DNA of 62,000 nucleotides from Gnetum montanum (GCA_015680685.1 MNCI01029357.1:599569-661568); one strand, 5' to 3'. Counted from the stretch's first letter, positions 9,850 to 21,349 are shown. Numbers and translations are program-made. Notes: a model not told the origin generated them from the letters alone.

Positions 9850-10800
9850 GCTGAGTCTGACAACAAAAAACTATACATAGAACCTACTAAGAGACTAACA
9901 TATGCTTATGTTAAAGGCATGGATAATCTTGAGCAAGTTCACCACCAAGTCTCCAATGAAGAAAATGATGATACATGTTGGGAAGAGCGAGAAATCCTTG
10001 AAAATTTCAAATAAAAGATCCTAGAATTAAAAACTCTTCCAATTGGCATGGAATATGCATTTTTAAACAATCATAAGTTGGTCATAATCAATGTTAAACT
10101 TGCTCCTAAACAAAAATAAAAGTTGTTAAAGGTGGTTAACAAATTGCCAACAACCTTTGCTTGGTCATATAATGAGTTGACTAGAATTGATCTATGGATA
10201 TGCTAGCATTGCCTCCACACTGAGTTGCCCATGAAGCCAAGAAGGTAGTTGCAGAGGCAACTAAATCCCAAATTTACATAGATCATCAAGGAGAAAATAG
10301 AACATCTCCTCAAGGCAGGGTTCATCTATCCCATCATGAATAGTGAGTGGATTAGCCCACTTGTAATTATACTAAAGAAAGGTGGTAAGTGGTGGATCTG
10401 TATTGACTTTAGGTTTTTGAATATGACAATATTTAAATATCATTTTCCATTGCCATTTGTGGATCAAGTGTTGGACACCATCTCTGTGCATTACTATTAT
10501 AGCTTCTTGGATGGTTATAGTGGCTATAAAAAAAATCCAAATTACATCATAAGATTAGGCCAAGACAACATTAACAAGTTCCTAGGGGAATTTTTCATAT
10601 TGTAAGATGCCATTTGGTCTATGTAATGCCCTTGTAACATTTTAACATCAAGTCCTTAGTATTTTTTTGCAACAGATTGGTAGTGGGGTAGAAGTCTTTA
10701 TGGATGATTTTTCTACCTATGGGGCCAGATTTGAGTAATTCCTAGATCACCTTAAGAAGGTATTTAAAAAGATTTGTTAAAACAAACCTTAGGCTCAATT
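9850..10800 (+). pseudogene. Element A reverse transcriptase
   Basis: Ty3/gypsy RT with several stops. Visible blocks: LKTLPIGMEYAFL at the entry, LLKAGFIYPIMNSEWISP, CIDFRFLNMTIFKYHFPLP, YYSFLDGYSGY, MPFGLCNALVTF, and VEVFMDDFSTYG with both catalytic aspartates of motif C kept (10697-10708). The segment from 10336 to 10605 stays open for 89 codons. It lies about 500 bases after the protease and just before RNase H, as expected in a gypsy pol. It is inactive because of in-frame stops and shifts. Confidence 0.85.
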
Positions 10801-10984
10801 GGTAGAAAATCCATCTAATGCTCTAGGAAGGCATTGTGTTGGGGCACTAAATTTCACAAAGAGGGATCGAGGTAGACCTAGAGAAGATAAGGGTCAATAA
10901 CACGCCAATGAGAGATAGTTAAAGATGTCTGATCGTTCATTGTACACATTGGCTACTACCAGTGATTCATTGAGAATTTCTCTA

Positions 10985-11500
10985 AAATCATAAGGCTGTT
11001 GGTTGAGCTTATAAAGAAAGATGCATCATTTTTTTGGACCAAGGAGTGTGAACATGCATTCCAATAGTTGAAGGATAAACTTGTAGAAAATCCAATCCTA
11101 CGAGCACCAGACTAGTCCAAACCATTCCACATAATGATAGATGCATCTAGTTATGCCTTAGGAGTTATTCTTACATAGTTGGACGATAAGAAACATCCAT
11201 ATTACATCCACTGTGCAAGCTAAAGCATTGTGGGTGCATAATTGAATTACACCACAACTGAGGAAAATTGATGGTAGTGGTGTATGGTCTCAACAAGTTT
11301 AGACACTGTGTGCTTGGTTATAAAGTATTTTTGTACATAGATCATAGTGCCATCATACAATGATGAATAATCCAATGGTGAGTCCCTGTATCATACAATG
11401 TTTCATGATCTTATAGGAATTCAATCTCACAATGGTAGATCAAAAAGGGACTAAGAATGTGATCATTGATCATCTCTCTCAGTTAAGATGGGATAATAAA
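10985..11500 (+). pseudogene. Element A RNase H
   Basis: Heavily decayed. Recognisable blocks are KECEHAFQ (the RT-to-RNase H linker), FHIMIDASSYALGVIL with the first catalytic aspartate, and scattered remains of TEENW and YKVFVHTDH-type motifs that are clearer in element B. Many stops are present. It would remove element RNA from the RNA-DNA hybrid. Confidence 0.6.
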
Positions 11501-11689
11501 GAGGAGGAGAGTCCACTCTCTGATCAATTTCTAGATGAACTTCTCTTTACAAGAGTAATAATTGATCAGGTTCCCATGGGAAATAAAATGGTATGATGGC
11601 ATCCTCACATACCTTCTCACCCATGAGATGCCACAAGCTCTAGACTTTAGGAAGTAACAATAGTTTGCTCATCAAGCAAAGTAATTCAT

Positions 11690-12860
11690 AGAAATCAATG
11701 GACACCTTTACAAGTTGTGTGTTAATGACTTAGTTCATTGGTATGTCTCTAATGTAGATCAACTATGTGTTCTTTAGGATGCTCATGAAGGCCCTTGTAG
11801 AGGCTACTATGCAGGGAGGCACATGACCATAAAAATCCTGATGGTAGGATACTATTGGCCTACAATCTTCAGGGATGCTCACTAGTTTATTCGATCTTGT
11901 AAGCACTGTCAAAGAGATGGTGGAATGGCTACACATATGGAGGGTCCTCAATAGTGGATTCAACCACTAGATCCCTTTGACATATGGGGCATAGAATTCA
12001 TGGATCCCATCACACCCATGTCCAATGGAAAGACATATATCATCTTAGCAATTAACTACTACACCAAATGAGCAAAAGTAGTAGTTGTTACCAACTGTAC
12101 ATCTTCTATTGCTAGTAGATTTGTACAACAACATGTTGTAAATAGGTTTGGGATCCCACACACATTGATTTCTAATAATGAAACTCATTTTATAGGTGCC
12201 ACTTCTAGAAAATTAATGTAATACCTAGGGGTTAAACATAAATTAACAACACCCTATCACCCCAAGCCAATGGTCAAGTACAGGTAATTAACCAGGAGAT
12301 TACAAAGATCTTAACAAGGACCATATGCAAATATAGGAGTGATTGGAACATAAAACTCAATGATACCCTTTGGGCCTACTGCTCAACATGAAAACTCACT
12401 ATTGGCTACTCTCCCTACTAGCTAGTGTACATAAACTTTCAACACTCTCGATTCAATCCAAGCTTCATACACTCTCAATGGCCTATGATCTAAATATTGA
12501 CCTGAGTCTAGCATAAAGAGAAAGATTGATTAATCTTAATGTGCTAGATGAGAATCAATTGGTGGCCCTATCTTTAAATAAAGTTCACAAGGCATTCAAT
12601 AAGCAATGTTGTAACCTAAGAATATGGAAAGTAAAACTTCAATTGGCAAATAAGGTTCTCTATTGGAATCCCACACACATACCCTAGAAAATGAAGTTTC
12701 AAACATTGTGGAAGGGACTTTATATACTTGATCAAATCTTTTCCTCTAGGGCCATGTTAATCTACAAACTTAAGAGCCCAAATCAAAAGTAGTTGCTCAA
12801 CATTCAAGAACTAAAACCTTTCCTAGAATCAAGACAAACCAGTGAAACTACCACCTTAAT
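11690..12860 (+). pseudogene. Element A integrase and pol C-terminus
   Basis: The zinc-binding part reads DAHEGPCRGYYAGRH, GYYWPTIFRDAH and CKHCQRDGG, so the HHCC residues are present. The core has FDIWGIEFMDPI with ILAINYYTK, then IPHTLISNNETHF where the catalytic aspartate (SDN in relatives, YDN in B) is asparagine. A one-base loss at about 12260 shifts the frame inside the YHPQANGQ block, and the expected glutamate is glutamine. The C-terminal region (LNIDLSLA, VLYWNPTHIP, SFQLSHGG) aligns with minus-strand 47330-46816 of element B. It is a dead integrase. Confidence 0.8.
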
Positions 12861-12903
12861 GAATGGACAATCACATTTAATGTTTTGGATCTCCTCCTTC
12901 CAA

Positions 12904-12920
12904 CTTAGTCATGGGGGAGA
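12904..12920 (+). promoter_or_regulatory. Polypurine-tract-like motif at the end of element A pol
   Basis: CTTAGTCATGGGGGAGA encodes the end of the conserved SFQLSHGG peptide. It matches the terminal polypurine tract found just before the E2 and C 3' LTRs (TCAGTCATGGGGGTA). Here no LTR follows directly: a 1.3 kb spacer does. It may act as an internal second plus-strand primer. Confidence 0.4.
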
Positions 12921-12929
12921 TAGCCATCC

Positions 12930-14287
12930 ATACTAATCATCCATGTGGCTTCTTAGTTTTTCTACTTTTTTAATTTTACAAGTTATTTATTTTAAATATT
13001 TTTTTCCATTTTACATATTTTTTTTGTTTTGCACCATTCTTAGTACATTTGAACCTTTCTTGAATATTTTACACTTTCTTATATATTTTACCTTGTTTGA
13101 TTTGAGTGTGATTTTCAAATTTTTACTAATAAAAGTGTTTTATTACCATAGGACATAGTGCCACTATTGTTATGTACTCATGATGGTTTGTGCTTAATAT
13201 TGTAATTGTTAATGTCTAGTTTCTATTTTTGAATTCTAATGTTTGATGACTATTACATGATTTATTTTTCATCCACCCATCCAACAAAGTCTATGATTTT
13301 CATCATTCTGGGATTTTGAGGTTCCTTTCATTAAAGAAAATTTTAATCAATTTATGACCTTGGTCATTTCTAGAATTGGGAAAGATTCAAAGGTTTGTAC
13401 AAGGTGTAACTTCAAGAAGACTAAATAATATTTATACTCTTCTACTTTCTTGAGTGCTAGGGTGTTTTTTTATGGACTTATTATTTGTCCATTCTAAACA
13501 CTAATAGGAAGTTGAACAAAGTCTTTGCATGGTGTGGTTCCCATAAAAAAAAGGATACAAAAAAAAACATGATGGGAATTCTAAGCACATCCTTTAGACA
13601 AATAAATGGGCTACAAGAACTGGTTATGAGATGAGAAAGACATGTTACCCATGCCTAAAGGTCCCCTCTAACTAAGTCCATCTCTCACTTCCTACTTCTC
13701 TTTTCTTCTCTTTATGGAATGGTGGTTGTTTTTTGGGAGCGCTCTTATGTCTTGAGGGGATGGATCAATCTTGGAGTGGCAATGCAAAGTCACTGAAAGA
13801 GGCTAATTTTGGTCTAGACTAAGGATGGATCTTCTCAAGTAATTTTAAACACAAACTCCATAAGTAACTTCTGATGACCTTAATTTGGGATTCCATTCCA
13901 CCCTCTCTATCATCCATCTATGCTTTCATAACTCACCTTACTACTAGTTTCTATGTTATGCTCACTGTCTTAGTTTGATATGTTAGAATTCTTTTATAGA
14001 TTCTTTTGGGTTGGTCCTTAACTTTTTATAATCATTAAATCAACTGTGGGACTCACAAACTCCTTATTTGAGGTTATGCAAGGTCAAAAAGGTCATGGGC
14101 ATACTATGGGAAGGACCCACTTGCATATCTCTTGGTTTGGATAGTTAAGCCCCTTACCTTAGACATTGCTACAATCCTATCTTTCACATATTTTGTAATG
14201 TATCTTGCTTTGTGCTCCTTAAAAATTTCATTAAATTCATTCTCCAAAACATTTTCTCAATTTTCTAAATTTTTTGAGCTTCAAAAC
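12930..14287 (+). other. Element A noncoding spacer between pol and ORF3 (first part)
   Basis: About 1.35 kb without coding potential. It is similar to the minus-strand spacer of element B (46800 down to about 45350), with matching blocks such as TGGAATGGTGG, GCAAAGTCACTGAAAG, CTCTCTATCATCCATCTATG and GGGAAGGACCCACTTG. It contains A-rich runs and inverted-looking stretches near 13530-13610. It ends in AAAAC, the target duplication of E2, and resumes at 41283. Conservation of a noncoding block in two copies suggests a role in the RNA, but this is inference. Confidence 0.6.
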
Positions 14288-15071
14288 TGATGAGTTGCCA
14301 TTTTAGTTAATCACGATATCACGTACGTGATATCGCAGCTTGTCTCCTCATCTATAAATAAGAGGTAGAAAGTTCCAATAAGCATTAGTTTTAGAGTTAA
14401 GTTTTTAGTTTTTGTTTTTCCTCTCAAGCCTTCTTTCCTAGTGTATGCCTGTAGTGTGGTGATTATAATTGTGCAACATCCTTATTCGAGTGTGACGTAC
14501 TTGGACACGCACATGATTGGAAATAAAGATCGTGATTACTTCATCATTTCAGTATTTACTTAGCTTAATTATTTATTTAATTGTTATTTACTACTTTCGT
14601 AGTTAATCTCTTCTCACCCTAAACTCATATTAAACATGGAATGAGTACAACTTAATCACGAGCATTTAAGTGTGACTACTTAGTAACTTAGTAGCATACC
14701 TAGGATATGCACTTGGTAATCCCAATGGTAGTCATGCATGAGGTCCAAGATGTGTATGGATGATTAAGGAATGGATGCTCATCGCACGTAGGCTATCTTA
14801 GATTCTCTCTCACCCTCTCTCTCTTAGCTTAGTTAATATTATTTTCCATTATCTCCAGGAGTAGCATTAGTATAAAAACACATCATACACCTCACTTTGG
14901 ACTAAACCATATTTGAAAAGCTAATACTAGTCCAGGTGGGAAGACAATGAACTATGACCTAGGGATAACTATTTAGAGTTCACAACTAGTTCGTCTATGG
15001 AGTTTGACTAGATCATGCATGAAATGCTCGTATTCGTATGGTTGAGTGTAGGGGTACCTTTCCACTCATCA
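14288..15071 (+). repeat. E2 5' LTR
   Basis: 784 bp, starting TGATGAGTTGCCATTTTAG and ending CCACTCATCA, so the ends form an inverted TGATGA/TCATCA. It carries a GATATC repeat array and a TATA box in U3. The matching copy at 31206 is followed by the same downstream sequence (GTTTTTAGTTTTTGTTTTTC, GAGTGTGACGTACTTGGACA). It is followed directly by the primer binding site. Confidence 0.9.
14313..14360 (+). promoter_or_regulatory. E2 5' LTR promoter: two GATATC repeats and TATA box
   Basis: GATATC at 14315 and 14329 (14-bp spacing, with ACGTACGT between) lies 19 bp before TATAAATA at 14353-14360. Transcription would start in about the next 30 bases. The 3' LTR has three repeat units at the same place. 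Confidence 0.6.
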
Positions 15072-15072
15072 T

Positions 15073-15090
15073 AGGCACCGTTTCTAGGGA
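15073..15090 (+). other. E2 primer binding site (tRNA-Asp type, decayed)
   Basis: AGGCACCGTTTCTAGGGA directly after the LTR matches the Athila primer site TGGCGCCGTTGCCGGGGA (known for tRNA-Asp) at 13 of 18 positions, and three of the five differences are transitions. Confidence 0.6.
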
Positions 15091-15239
15091 TGGTGCTAGT
15101 TATCTAGATTAGTTATATCATACAAGGTCATTGTATAGGAATTCATGATATATCTTTTAGAAAGAAATAATTATAAAAGTCACATATAAATTCACACATA
15201 ATTTTACAACCATTCCTCTCCTACAAGACTATGATAATG

Positions 15240-17175
15240 CCACACCTAGTGAGGAAGTTCATTGGAGAACCAATGAATTATATGATAATGAAGATTGGAG
15301 TATGCAACCTGAAGTAGGGGTTTCTTATAGCCATACACGAAAGCAACATCATCCCAACACACAAAATCATAACTTACCCAATGACAATGAACCCCTATTG
15401 GCCACTACAAGCCTAACGCAAATACAAGAGGCTGTTCGAATCTCCCGTAGGCATCGTAAAGAGAGCTATCTACCTAAGCCCGATTTAAACAACTTCCCTA
15501 ATTTTTTAGAAGGCTATGACTTAGATCTGGATCAAGCCTTCTACAATGCCTACACATGGAACAACATTGATAATGGTTGGCAAAAACTCAAGCTCTTTCC
15601 TATGACACTCGTTGGCCAAGAAAAAGTATGATATAGATCGTTAAAACCAAATTCAATACAAGATTGGTCAACAATGGTAGAACTTTTTAACGAAAGATAT
15701 CAAACCTACTTAAGAGTGTCAACCTTGAGGAAACAGATCCAAGAGTGGAAACAAGCACAACATGAACCCTTGGACATGGCCTTAGAAAGATATTATGCAC
15801 TGTTAAACAACTGTACAAGCCATGTGTTCTCCGAGGAAAGGCTAATGTACCATAACATTGATGGGCTTCATGGTGCAATATGAGAAACCCTATGGATGTA
15901 TGCCCAAGGTCAACTATACGAACTATGAACCCATCAATTCCAAGAGCTTATTAAGCAGGTAGCAAAAGAAAAAGGAGAAATGACTAGATGGGAGAGTGTT
16001 GAAAAAGATTAACAACCCCCCAATCTCAACTTAACAAAGGTCCATAATCATAAAAAGGAGAAATCAACCTATCACAAGGGAAAAGAATCATCTTTGCCAG
16101 TACAACAATCATTAGAAGAAGTCAAGGAAAAAATCAATGAGATGTTGGAATGGACATATAAAAACTGTGGAGAATATATTGATATTATTGGAGATAGAGT
16201 TTTGACAACCCAAGAAACAAGAAAAAATATCATTAGATAATCAGAAAGAAGGAATTAAGGAAATAAGAGCTCAACTACCAATCATACGTATGAATGCAAC
16301 ATTTTCTTGTACGATCACCCCAAGGGCCAGTGCCCAATCCTGTTACATTAATATGAGCATTGGGAAAATACATTACATCCAAAATTCGTATAGAGATATT
16401 GTGTTTGATCATAGTGGCAAAAATCCCAATTGTGGGGAAAGCCATCCCTAAATTGGAGACACCCTTCATATCATCCGAATCTAAACACCTACCTAGTTCA
16501 ACATCCTCTTGCCCTGACTAGGTCAACATACTCTATCTCACTGCATTACCATTCTCCTCAATATTATCAGCCCATGTCCTCAACACAACCACTACCTTTT
16601 TCACCTTAAACTTCTCCTAATTTTCAACATTCTCATCCTTTCCCTCCTTCATTGCCACCAACTATTCCTAAGGTGTTTGCACCATAGCAACAACCTCTGA
16701 ATGTTACTTGTGCTAATATTGCCAACAATAGTGAGAGACCTCAGCAATGTCAAAGGTGTCCCTTCTTTAGAAATGACCATAGGAAGGGACAACACAATTC
16801 TAAGGCCACTTCATTCTCTAACTCAACACAAGTCCAACACTATGGTGCACCCTTCTCTTCGAACCCAACGCCTCATGTCACTTCATTAGGGCCACCAATT
16901 AATACTCCAACAACCATATAGCCTAATGAATACAACCATGGGGGGAAACATCTTGATCCTTGCATACCATCTAATGGTTACAAATATCATAGTGGGTCAA
17001 CTCTTTATCTGGGAACCACATCTTATAAATTTCCCGACTATACTTACTATAATCAAGTGTGTGAACCCCAATGGGGTAAGTATGGCCAAGTTTCAATACT
17101 TCCAACATGCAAGGATCCTCATATTTCATTTATTAATCCTTGCCATCCTCAACCGTTTAGTTATGGGGGATAACC
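15240..17175 (+). pseudogene. E2 gag
   Basis: Capsid-type gag with stops. From 15302: RRHRKESYLPKPDLNNFPNF, then YNAYTWNNIDNGWQKLKLFP. A TGA at 15628-15630 stands where relatives have the W of a WY pair, followed in the same frame by STMVELFNERYQTYLRVS and WKQAQHEPLDMALERYYAL (Retrotrans_gag pattern). The same blocks occur in element B gag (NDWQKLKLFP, MLELFNEKYQTYSRVS). Farther on, YDHPKGQCPI matches the A and B linker, and the C-terminal part (about 16650-17170) is tyrosine-, proline- and glycine-rich and ends FSYGG. The protein would form the particle. It runs directly into the spacer without a protease. Confidence 0.75.
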
Positions 17176-18560
17176 CCCATTCTAATAACAAGCAGGATTA
17201 ATAACCACTTTTCACTTTTCATTTTCTTTAATTTTGCAACTTTTTGTTTTCCATTTTTTCATTTTCTTGTTTTATCTTTTTGTCTTTTCAGGTTTTTCTA
17301 AGTAATCTCATCTACGAATAAAACACTCATGTGGCTCATTGGTTGAGGTGTGTTCTATGTTATTGAATCTTGAGTGATCAATTATTTGGACAATGAGCCC
17401 ATTACACCCACTCATCCATTCTACAAATAAGAGGTTTTGTTCGAGGGTACAGTGATATTCTTGATATCTTTGAAACTTAAAATTAATTTTGTGTTCATTG
17501 TACCCATAATGAAGAAAGATGGATCAAGAGGGAATGATTAGGGTGTGACTTCAAGTGAACTTGTAGATTCTCTTTGGTGATGTTTATGGGAGTTATCATG
17601 CAACATGGTTGTACTAAGATCCTTGTAGATCTAACGAAAAATGGAAATAAGAGTAATCAAAAGGGCACTCTAAAATCCAATACTTTTCTAGGGGGTTCCA
17701 CTGGAAAGACATGCATCCATGCCTGAAGTTTGGTGGCTTCTTTTGATTAAGTAATTGAAAAAGAAAAGAAAAGAAGAAAAGCAAAAAAAAAGGAAAGTGC
17801 CACAAAGAAAAAATCACTCCTCCCTTGAACAAAATGCCAAGTGATCATACGCCTTGTTGTTTTGGTACTCTCATAGTCACTCATCATGGGATGAAACAAT
17901 GTGGTGTCACTGATTAGAGGAATGGACTTGGTTTTGATCTTGAAACGATGGGTTAATGACATGTTAATCATGCTTTTCACGTAGGATTCATTGTGCCCTG
18001 GGTCAGTTACCTCATGCCCCAATCTCTACAATTCCTTCTATACCCCATTTCATCTCACTATTCATGTAATTGTTACTTGTATCTCGTATAGCATAGAATT
18101 CTTACCTCATTTTAGTGATATTTATATGTGTGTACTTTGTGGAGTCAATGCAGATTAAATTTAACCCTTCTAGTTCCCACAAACACTTTTAAGTGTGGTT
18201 ACATAAGGGTATTATAGGTTGAAACCTACTTTGGGGAGGATCCACTTGTGTAATTTTTTGTAATTTTCACTTATGACACAGCTCACACACACCATTTCTT
18301 ACCCTAAGCATATTTTTCATGCTATTATTTCCCTACTACCATCCCTCTAAATTCCAAAGTTCCTATGTACCATCACATACCCCTTTTTCTCCCATCCAAG
18401 GTCCTTATTGATAAATTCCACACCATCATAATTATTTGTGCCTTTCGAACTAATTGAATTACCTTAGAACCTCTTACCAACCGCCCAATGTCCTATGTTT
18501 ACAACATCAATTTCAAAGAAATATAAAAATATCTTAAAAATTTTGGTATCTTTTATTGTG
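17176..18560 (+). other. E2 noncoding spacer between gag and the internal promoter
   Basis: About 1.4 kb, AT-rich, with no supported coding. It begins at a polypurine-like TTATGGGGGA (17161-17170) and then TAACCCCCATTCTAATAAC, comparable to the pol-end/spacer junctions of A and B. Hence E2 joins gag to the spacer at the point where A and B end pol. Confidence 0.5.
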
Positions 18561-18563
18561 CCC

Positions 18564-18635
18564 AATATCACTAAAGTTGAGATATCATGTACGTGATGTA
18601 TCATGCGCGATATTGCATCCTGTCAAACTATAAAC
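18564..18635 (+). promoter_or_regulatory. E2 internal promoter-like stretch: GATATC array plus TATA box
   Basis: AATATC at 18564, GATATC at 18581, GATGTATC at 18595 and GATATT at 18609 form a 14-bp repeat (GATATCATGTACGT type), followed by TATAAAC at 18629-18635. This is the LTR promoter layout, but it sits inside the element upstream of ORF3, with no full LTR around it. A 23-base C run (18650-18672) lies where transcription would be expected to start. Confidence 0.5.
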
Positions 18636-19129
18636 AGGTGATCTCCCATCCCCCCCCCCCCCCCCCCCCCCGCAACACTTAACCTCATTTTCCACAATTC
18701 ATGCAGGGGAGTTTTTTAAATTTTTCTCTACGACTTGCGATTACGCGTCCCTTGCTTTCATATCCATAACTTGCTTGTTGTTACTCTAATTTTGACTCCA
18801 TTTGAACCTACTTGAACCTAGAGTGTTCAGCTTAGTCATGGGGGAGGGGCACATGCCGAATAGCACATAATTGTTTTGAAATTCATCATCACCCGGAGGA
18901 CATCTTTAAGGGTAATTAGTTGTAAAATTAAGAATCCGCATAGCTATACTAGAAAATTAAACTTGGAAACCACCTAAGCAAAGAGGACTCGATATTATAA
19001 TATTTCAAGGACATGTTCTTTCAATAATTAACATCACATGGAGATAAATTAAATTAATTAAGGCAAGAAGTAAGGTATAACTTAACTTCGGAAATGAACT
19101 TACTAATGCTTAGCCTCGTGTGATTGCAG
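18636..19129 (+). other. E2 ORF3 leader with candidate intron end
   Basis: About 490 bases of untranslated-looking sequence between the TATA box and ORF3. It ends TGTGATTGCAG at 19119-19129 with a branch-point-like TACTAAT at 19101-19107, 23 bases from the AG. The donor is less clear; AAGGTATAA near 19070 and AAGGGTAATT near 18907 are candidates. Another copy of CTTAGTCATGGGGG lies at 18831-18844. Confidence 0.35.
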
Positions 19130-19647
19130 ATAGCCTTGAAATGTGGATAATAGAAAAGTCCTACTCAAGGTGGAAGCAAATGACCAAGGAGAGGCAGAGA
19201 ACAAGTCCCTACCAGACAACATGTAGAGTAGGAGGAACAATCTCTAGCATTCACCAAGAAGACCCTACTACTGTACAGTCTAGGTAGGTAGGAGGAGCTG
19301 CTGCTGCGCCTGAATAGGGACAACATCTCATGTTGCCCCAAGATTGTATCTAGGCTATCCATGAAAGGTCCACATTCACTGCAGTGATTGTGGAATTAAA
19401 CTTTGAATATTTTGCAGAGTTTTCTCCTGAGGCTGTTAGGGACCACCTCACAGGGTCCCCGTTATGGCCTATCCTCTCTGAAAGCGGTGCCTGGTACTTA
19501 GAGGAAATGTACCAATTCTGGCACAACAAAGAACAAGGAACCAACATTAACATTTGTGGTGTGATAGTTGATTTCTCTATGTAGGCCATTTTGGAAGCAT
19601 TAAACCTTCCAAATACAGGGCCCAAGGTTGCTCAGTTGTCTATCCAT
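19130..19647 (+). pseudogene. E2 ORF3, first part (putative plant transposon protein-like)
   Basis: Frame after the candidate splice acceptor, with an ATG at 19141 and four TAG stops. From 19384 it reads VELNFEYFAEFSPEA, then NINICGVIVDFSM, and after a stop AILEALNLPN. This fits the start of the plant transposon-protein domain often seen in Athila-related elements (a GVxVDFS block followed by I..LLGL). The assignment to PF20167 or a related family is from memory of the pattern. It is cut by the N1 insertion and continues at 28743. In Athila elements a gene at this position, downstream of pol, is called env-like; no membrane segment is visible here. Confidence 0.5.
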
Positions 19648-21343
19648 TGAAACACTAATTTCGGCCTAAAACTTTGAAGCAAGAATGACTCACACTTGAG
19701 CTTTCGAAGGAAAAATTTGGAAGAACACACACTAGCTTGACCTGGACAACTCACGCTGCAAATTGAACACATTTTTCACACTCACACTGGTACTCACGTT
19801 GCAGTCATGCTAGTAGCATGAGTCTAGCGTGACCAACTTTGTCACCTCCAAAAATCAAGTAAAAAAAGGATCAAAATCTGAGAGTGCAAGCCATCCTCAA
19901 GGTCACTAATGTCCACTCTAGGTTGCAGCATTCAGAATTCAAATTTGGAGACAAACTATTCACATTTCCTCAGGTCATGCTACACGTCACGCTATCGTCA
20001 TGCTACAGGTCACGCTGTGGTCATGCTGTAGCGTGAGTCCAGCGTGACCTATGCAAAAGTGGCTCAAAACAAGGTACTTTCAAGCTTAATTTTTCAATCA
20101 CAATCATGGTAATCACCACACTTCAAGAAACAGGCTTCAGAAATTCAAAAATTAGTGTGAAATGTGTCATTCCCCTTACTCATGCTATAGGTCACGCTGT
20201 GGTCATGCTGTAGCATGAGTCCATCATGACCACTATTCATCAACGTGAATAATATTCATCAGTGTGACCACTATTCATCAGTGTGAGCACTATTCATCAA
20301 CGTGAGCTTTATTCATCAGCGTGAACACTATTCATCAGCGTGAGTACTATTCACACCTAAACAAAAGCACTCCAAACGCATGCTAAGGACACACTAGGAC
20401 CAAATCAACTCACGTTGGGAGCCTTGATGAAGCAGAGATGCCTCAAACAACCACAAAACAAGTCAAATCGACATCCGTCAACAGCCGATTTAGGGACCAA
20501 GAAGTTTCAAGTGAGCCAGAGTCAATTTTCCTTGTTATTTCACTATAAATTTTCATCATTTGTCATTCATCAAGTTCTTATGCTCCGAATTATGCTTTCA
20601 TGAGTGTAAGCTAGCTTGAGGAAGTTGTCACATGTTGTAAGATACAATGTATCTAGTCAAAAACGTAGCCCACCTACACATGACCAACTCACACACAGCT
20701 ATCCATCAAACACGTGTCACACGATCTATTTTTCTCTCATCTCTCAGCTGTTGATTCCATCCATGGATTCCATGCCTAAACCTAGCCAAGACCTTTAAAT
20801 ACCCTATCAATTCACATAAACAGGGGGATTTTTGGGGACAATTGACAATTTTAGAAGTTGATGGCTTGGGAAGCATTGACTAGCAGCAGCCTAGGACGCT
20901 CAGACACACTTGAATCCTAGCATCCGAGCACTTCACACATCATCTCGAGGCTTAGCGCTTGAGCTACCATCCACACATGCATCTATGCTTTGACATGTGC
21001 ACATTATTATTTAAACAATACAATACAGTTCATTATTTCCTACCATTTACATTGTTTACTCTATTTATGCTCTGTTTACAATACATTTTTGCATACATTC
21101 TATTTAAATTTCGTGCGTTGCCATTTACAATTCGAACATCAGTTTACGATAACCCAACGTAGGCCATAGCTTACATTTGGGGAAGTCCTTGGTTGATTCG
21201 TGTGTAGACCATCCAAGACACTCTGCCTTCACTTTTCTTTTCCAGCTTGCCCTCAGGTGAAGGTAGGATCAGCTGTGTCTACCCGATGATCTTTCGGTGT
21301 TTTTTTTCCTTCCAACCTTACACCGATGATTTAGGTTAATACA
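19648..21343 (+). repeat. N1 5' LTR
   Basis: 1696 bp, TGAAACACTAATTTCGG to TTAATACA. It is packed with CTCACGCT/AGCGTGAG-type heptamers in both orientations and contains a 17-bp tandem array (20215-20352). A promoter-like CTTTAAATACC lies near 20790-20800; the 3' copy reads CTATAAATACC near 28193. The short frames inside are not genes. Confidence 0.85.
20215..20352 (+). repeat. 17-bp tandem array in the N1 5' LTR
   Basis: About seven units of the form CACTATTCATCAGYGTGA. The matching array in the 3' LTR is at 27615-27752. Unit number and sequence differ slightly between the LTRs. Confidence 0.8.
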
Positions 21344-21349
21344 GTAAAT

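Noticed and set aside
20215-20352. Regular short repeats that might suggest a CRISPR array
   Set aside because: Units are contiguous 17-mers without unique spacers, are repeated in the other LTR of the same element, and lie in plant retrotransposon DNA.
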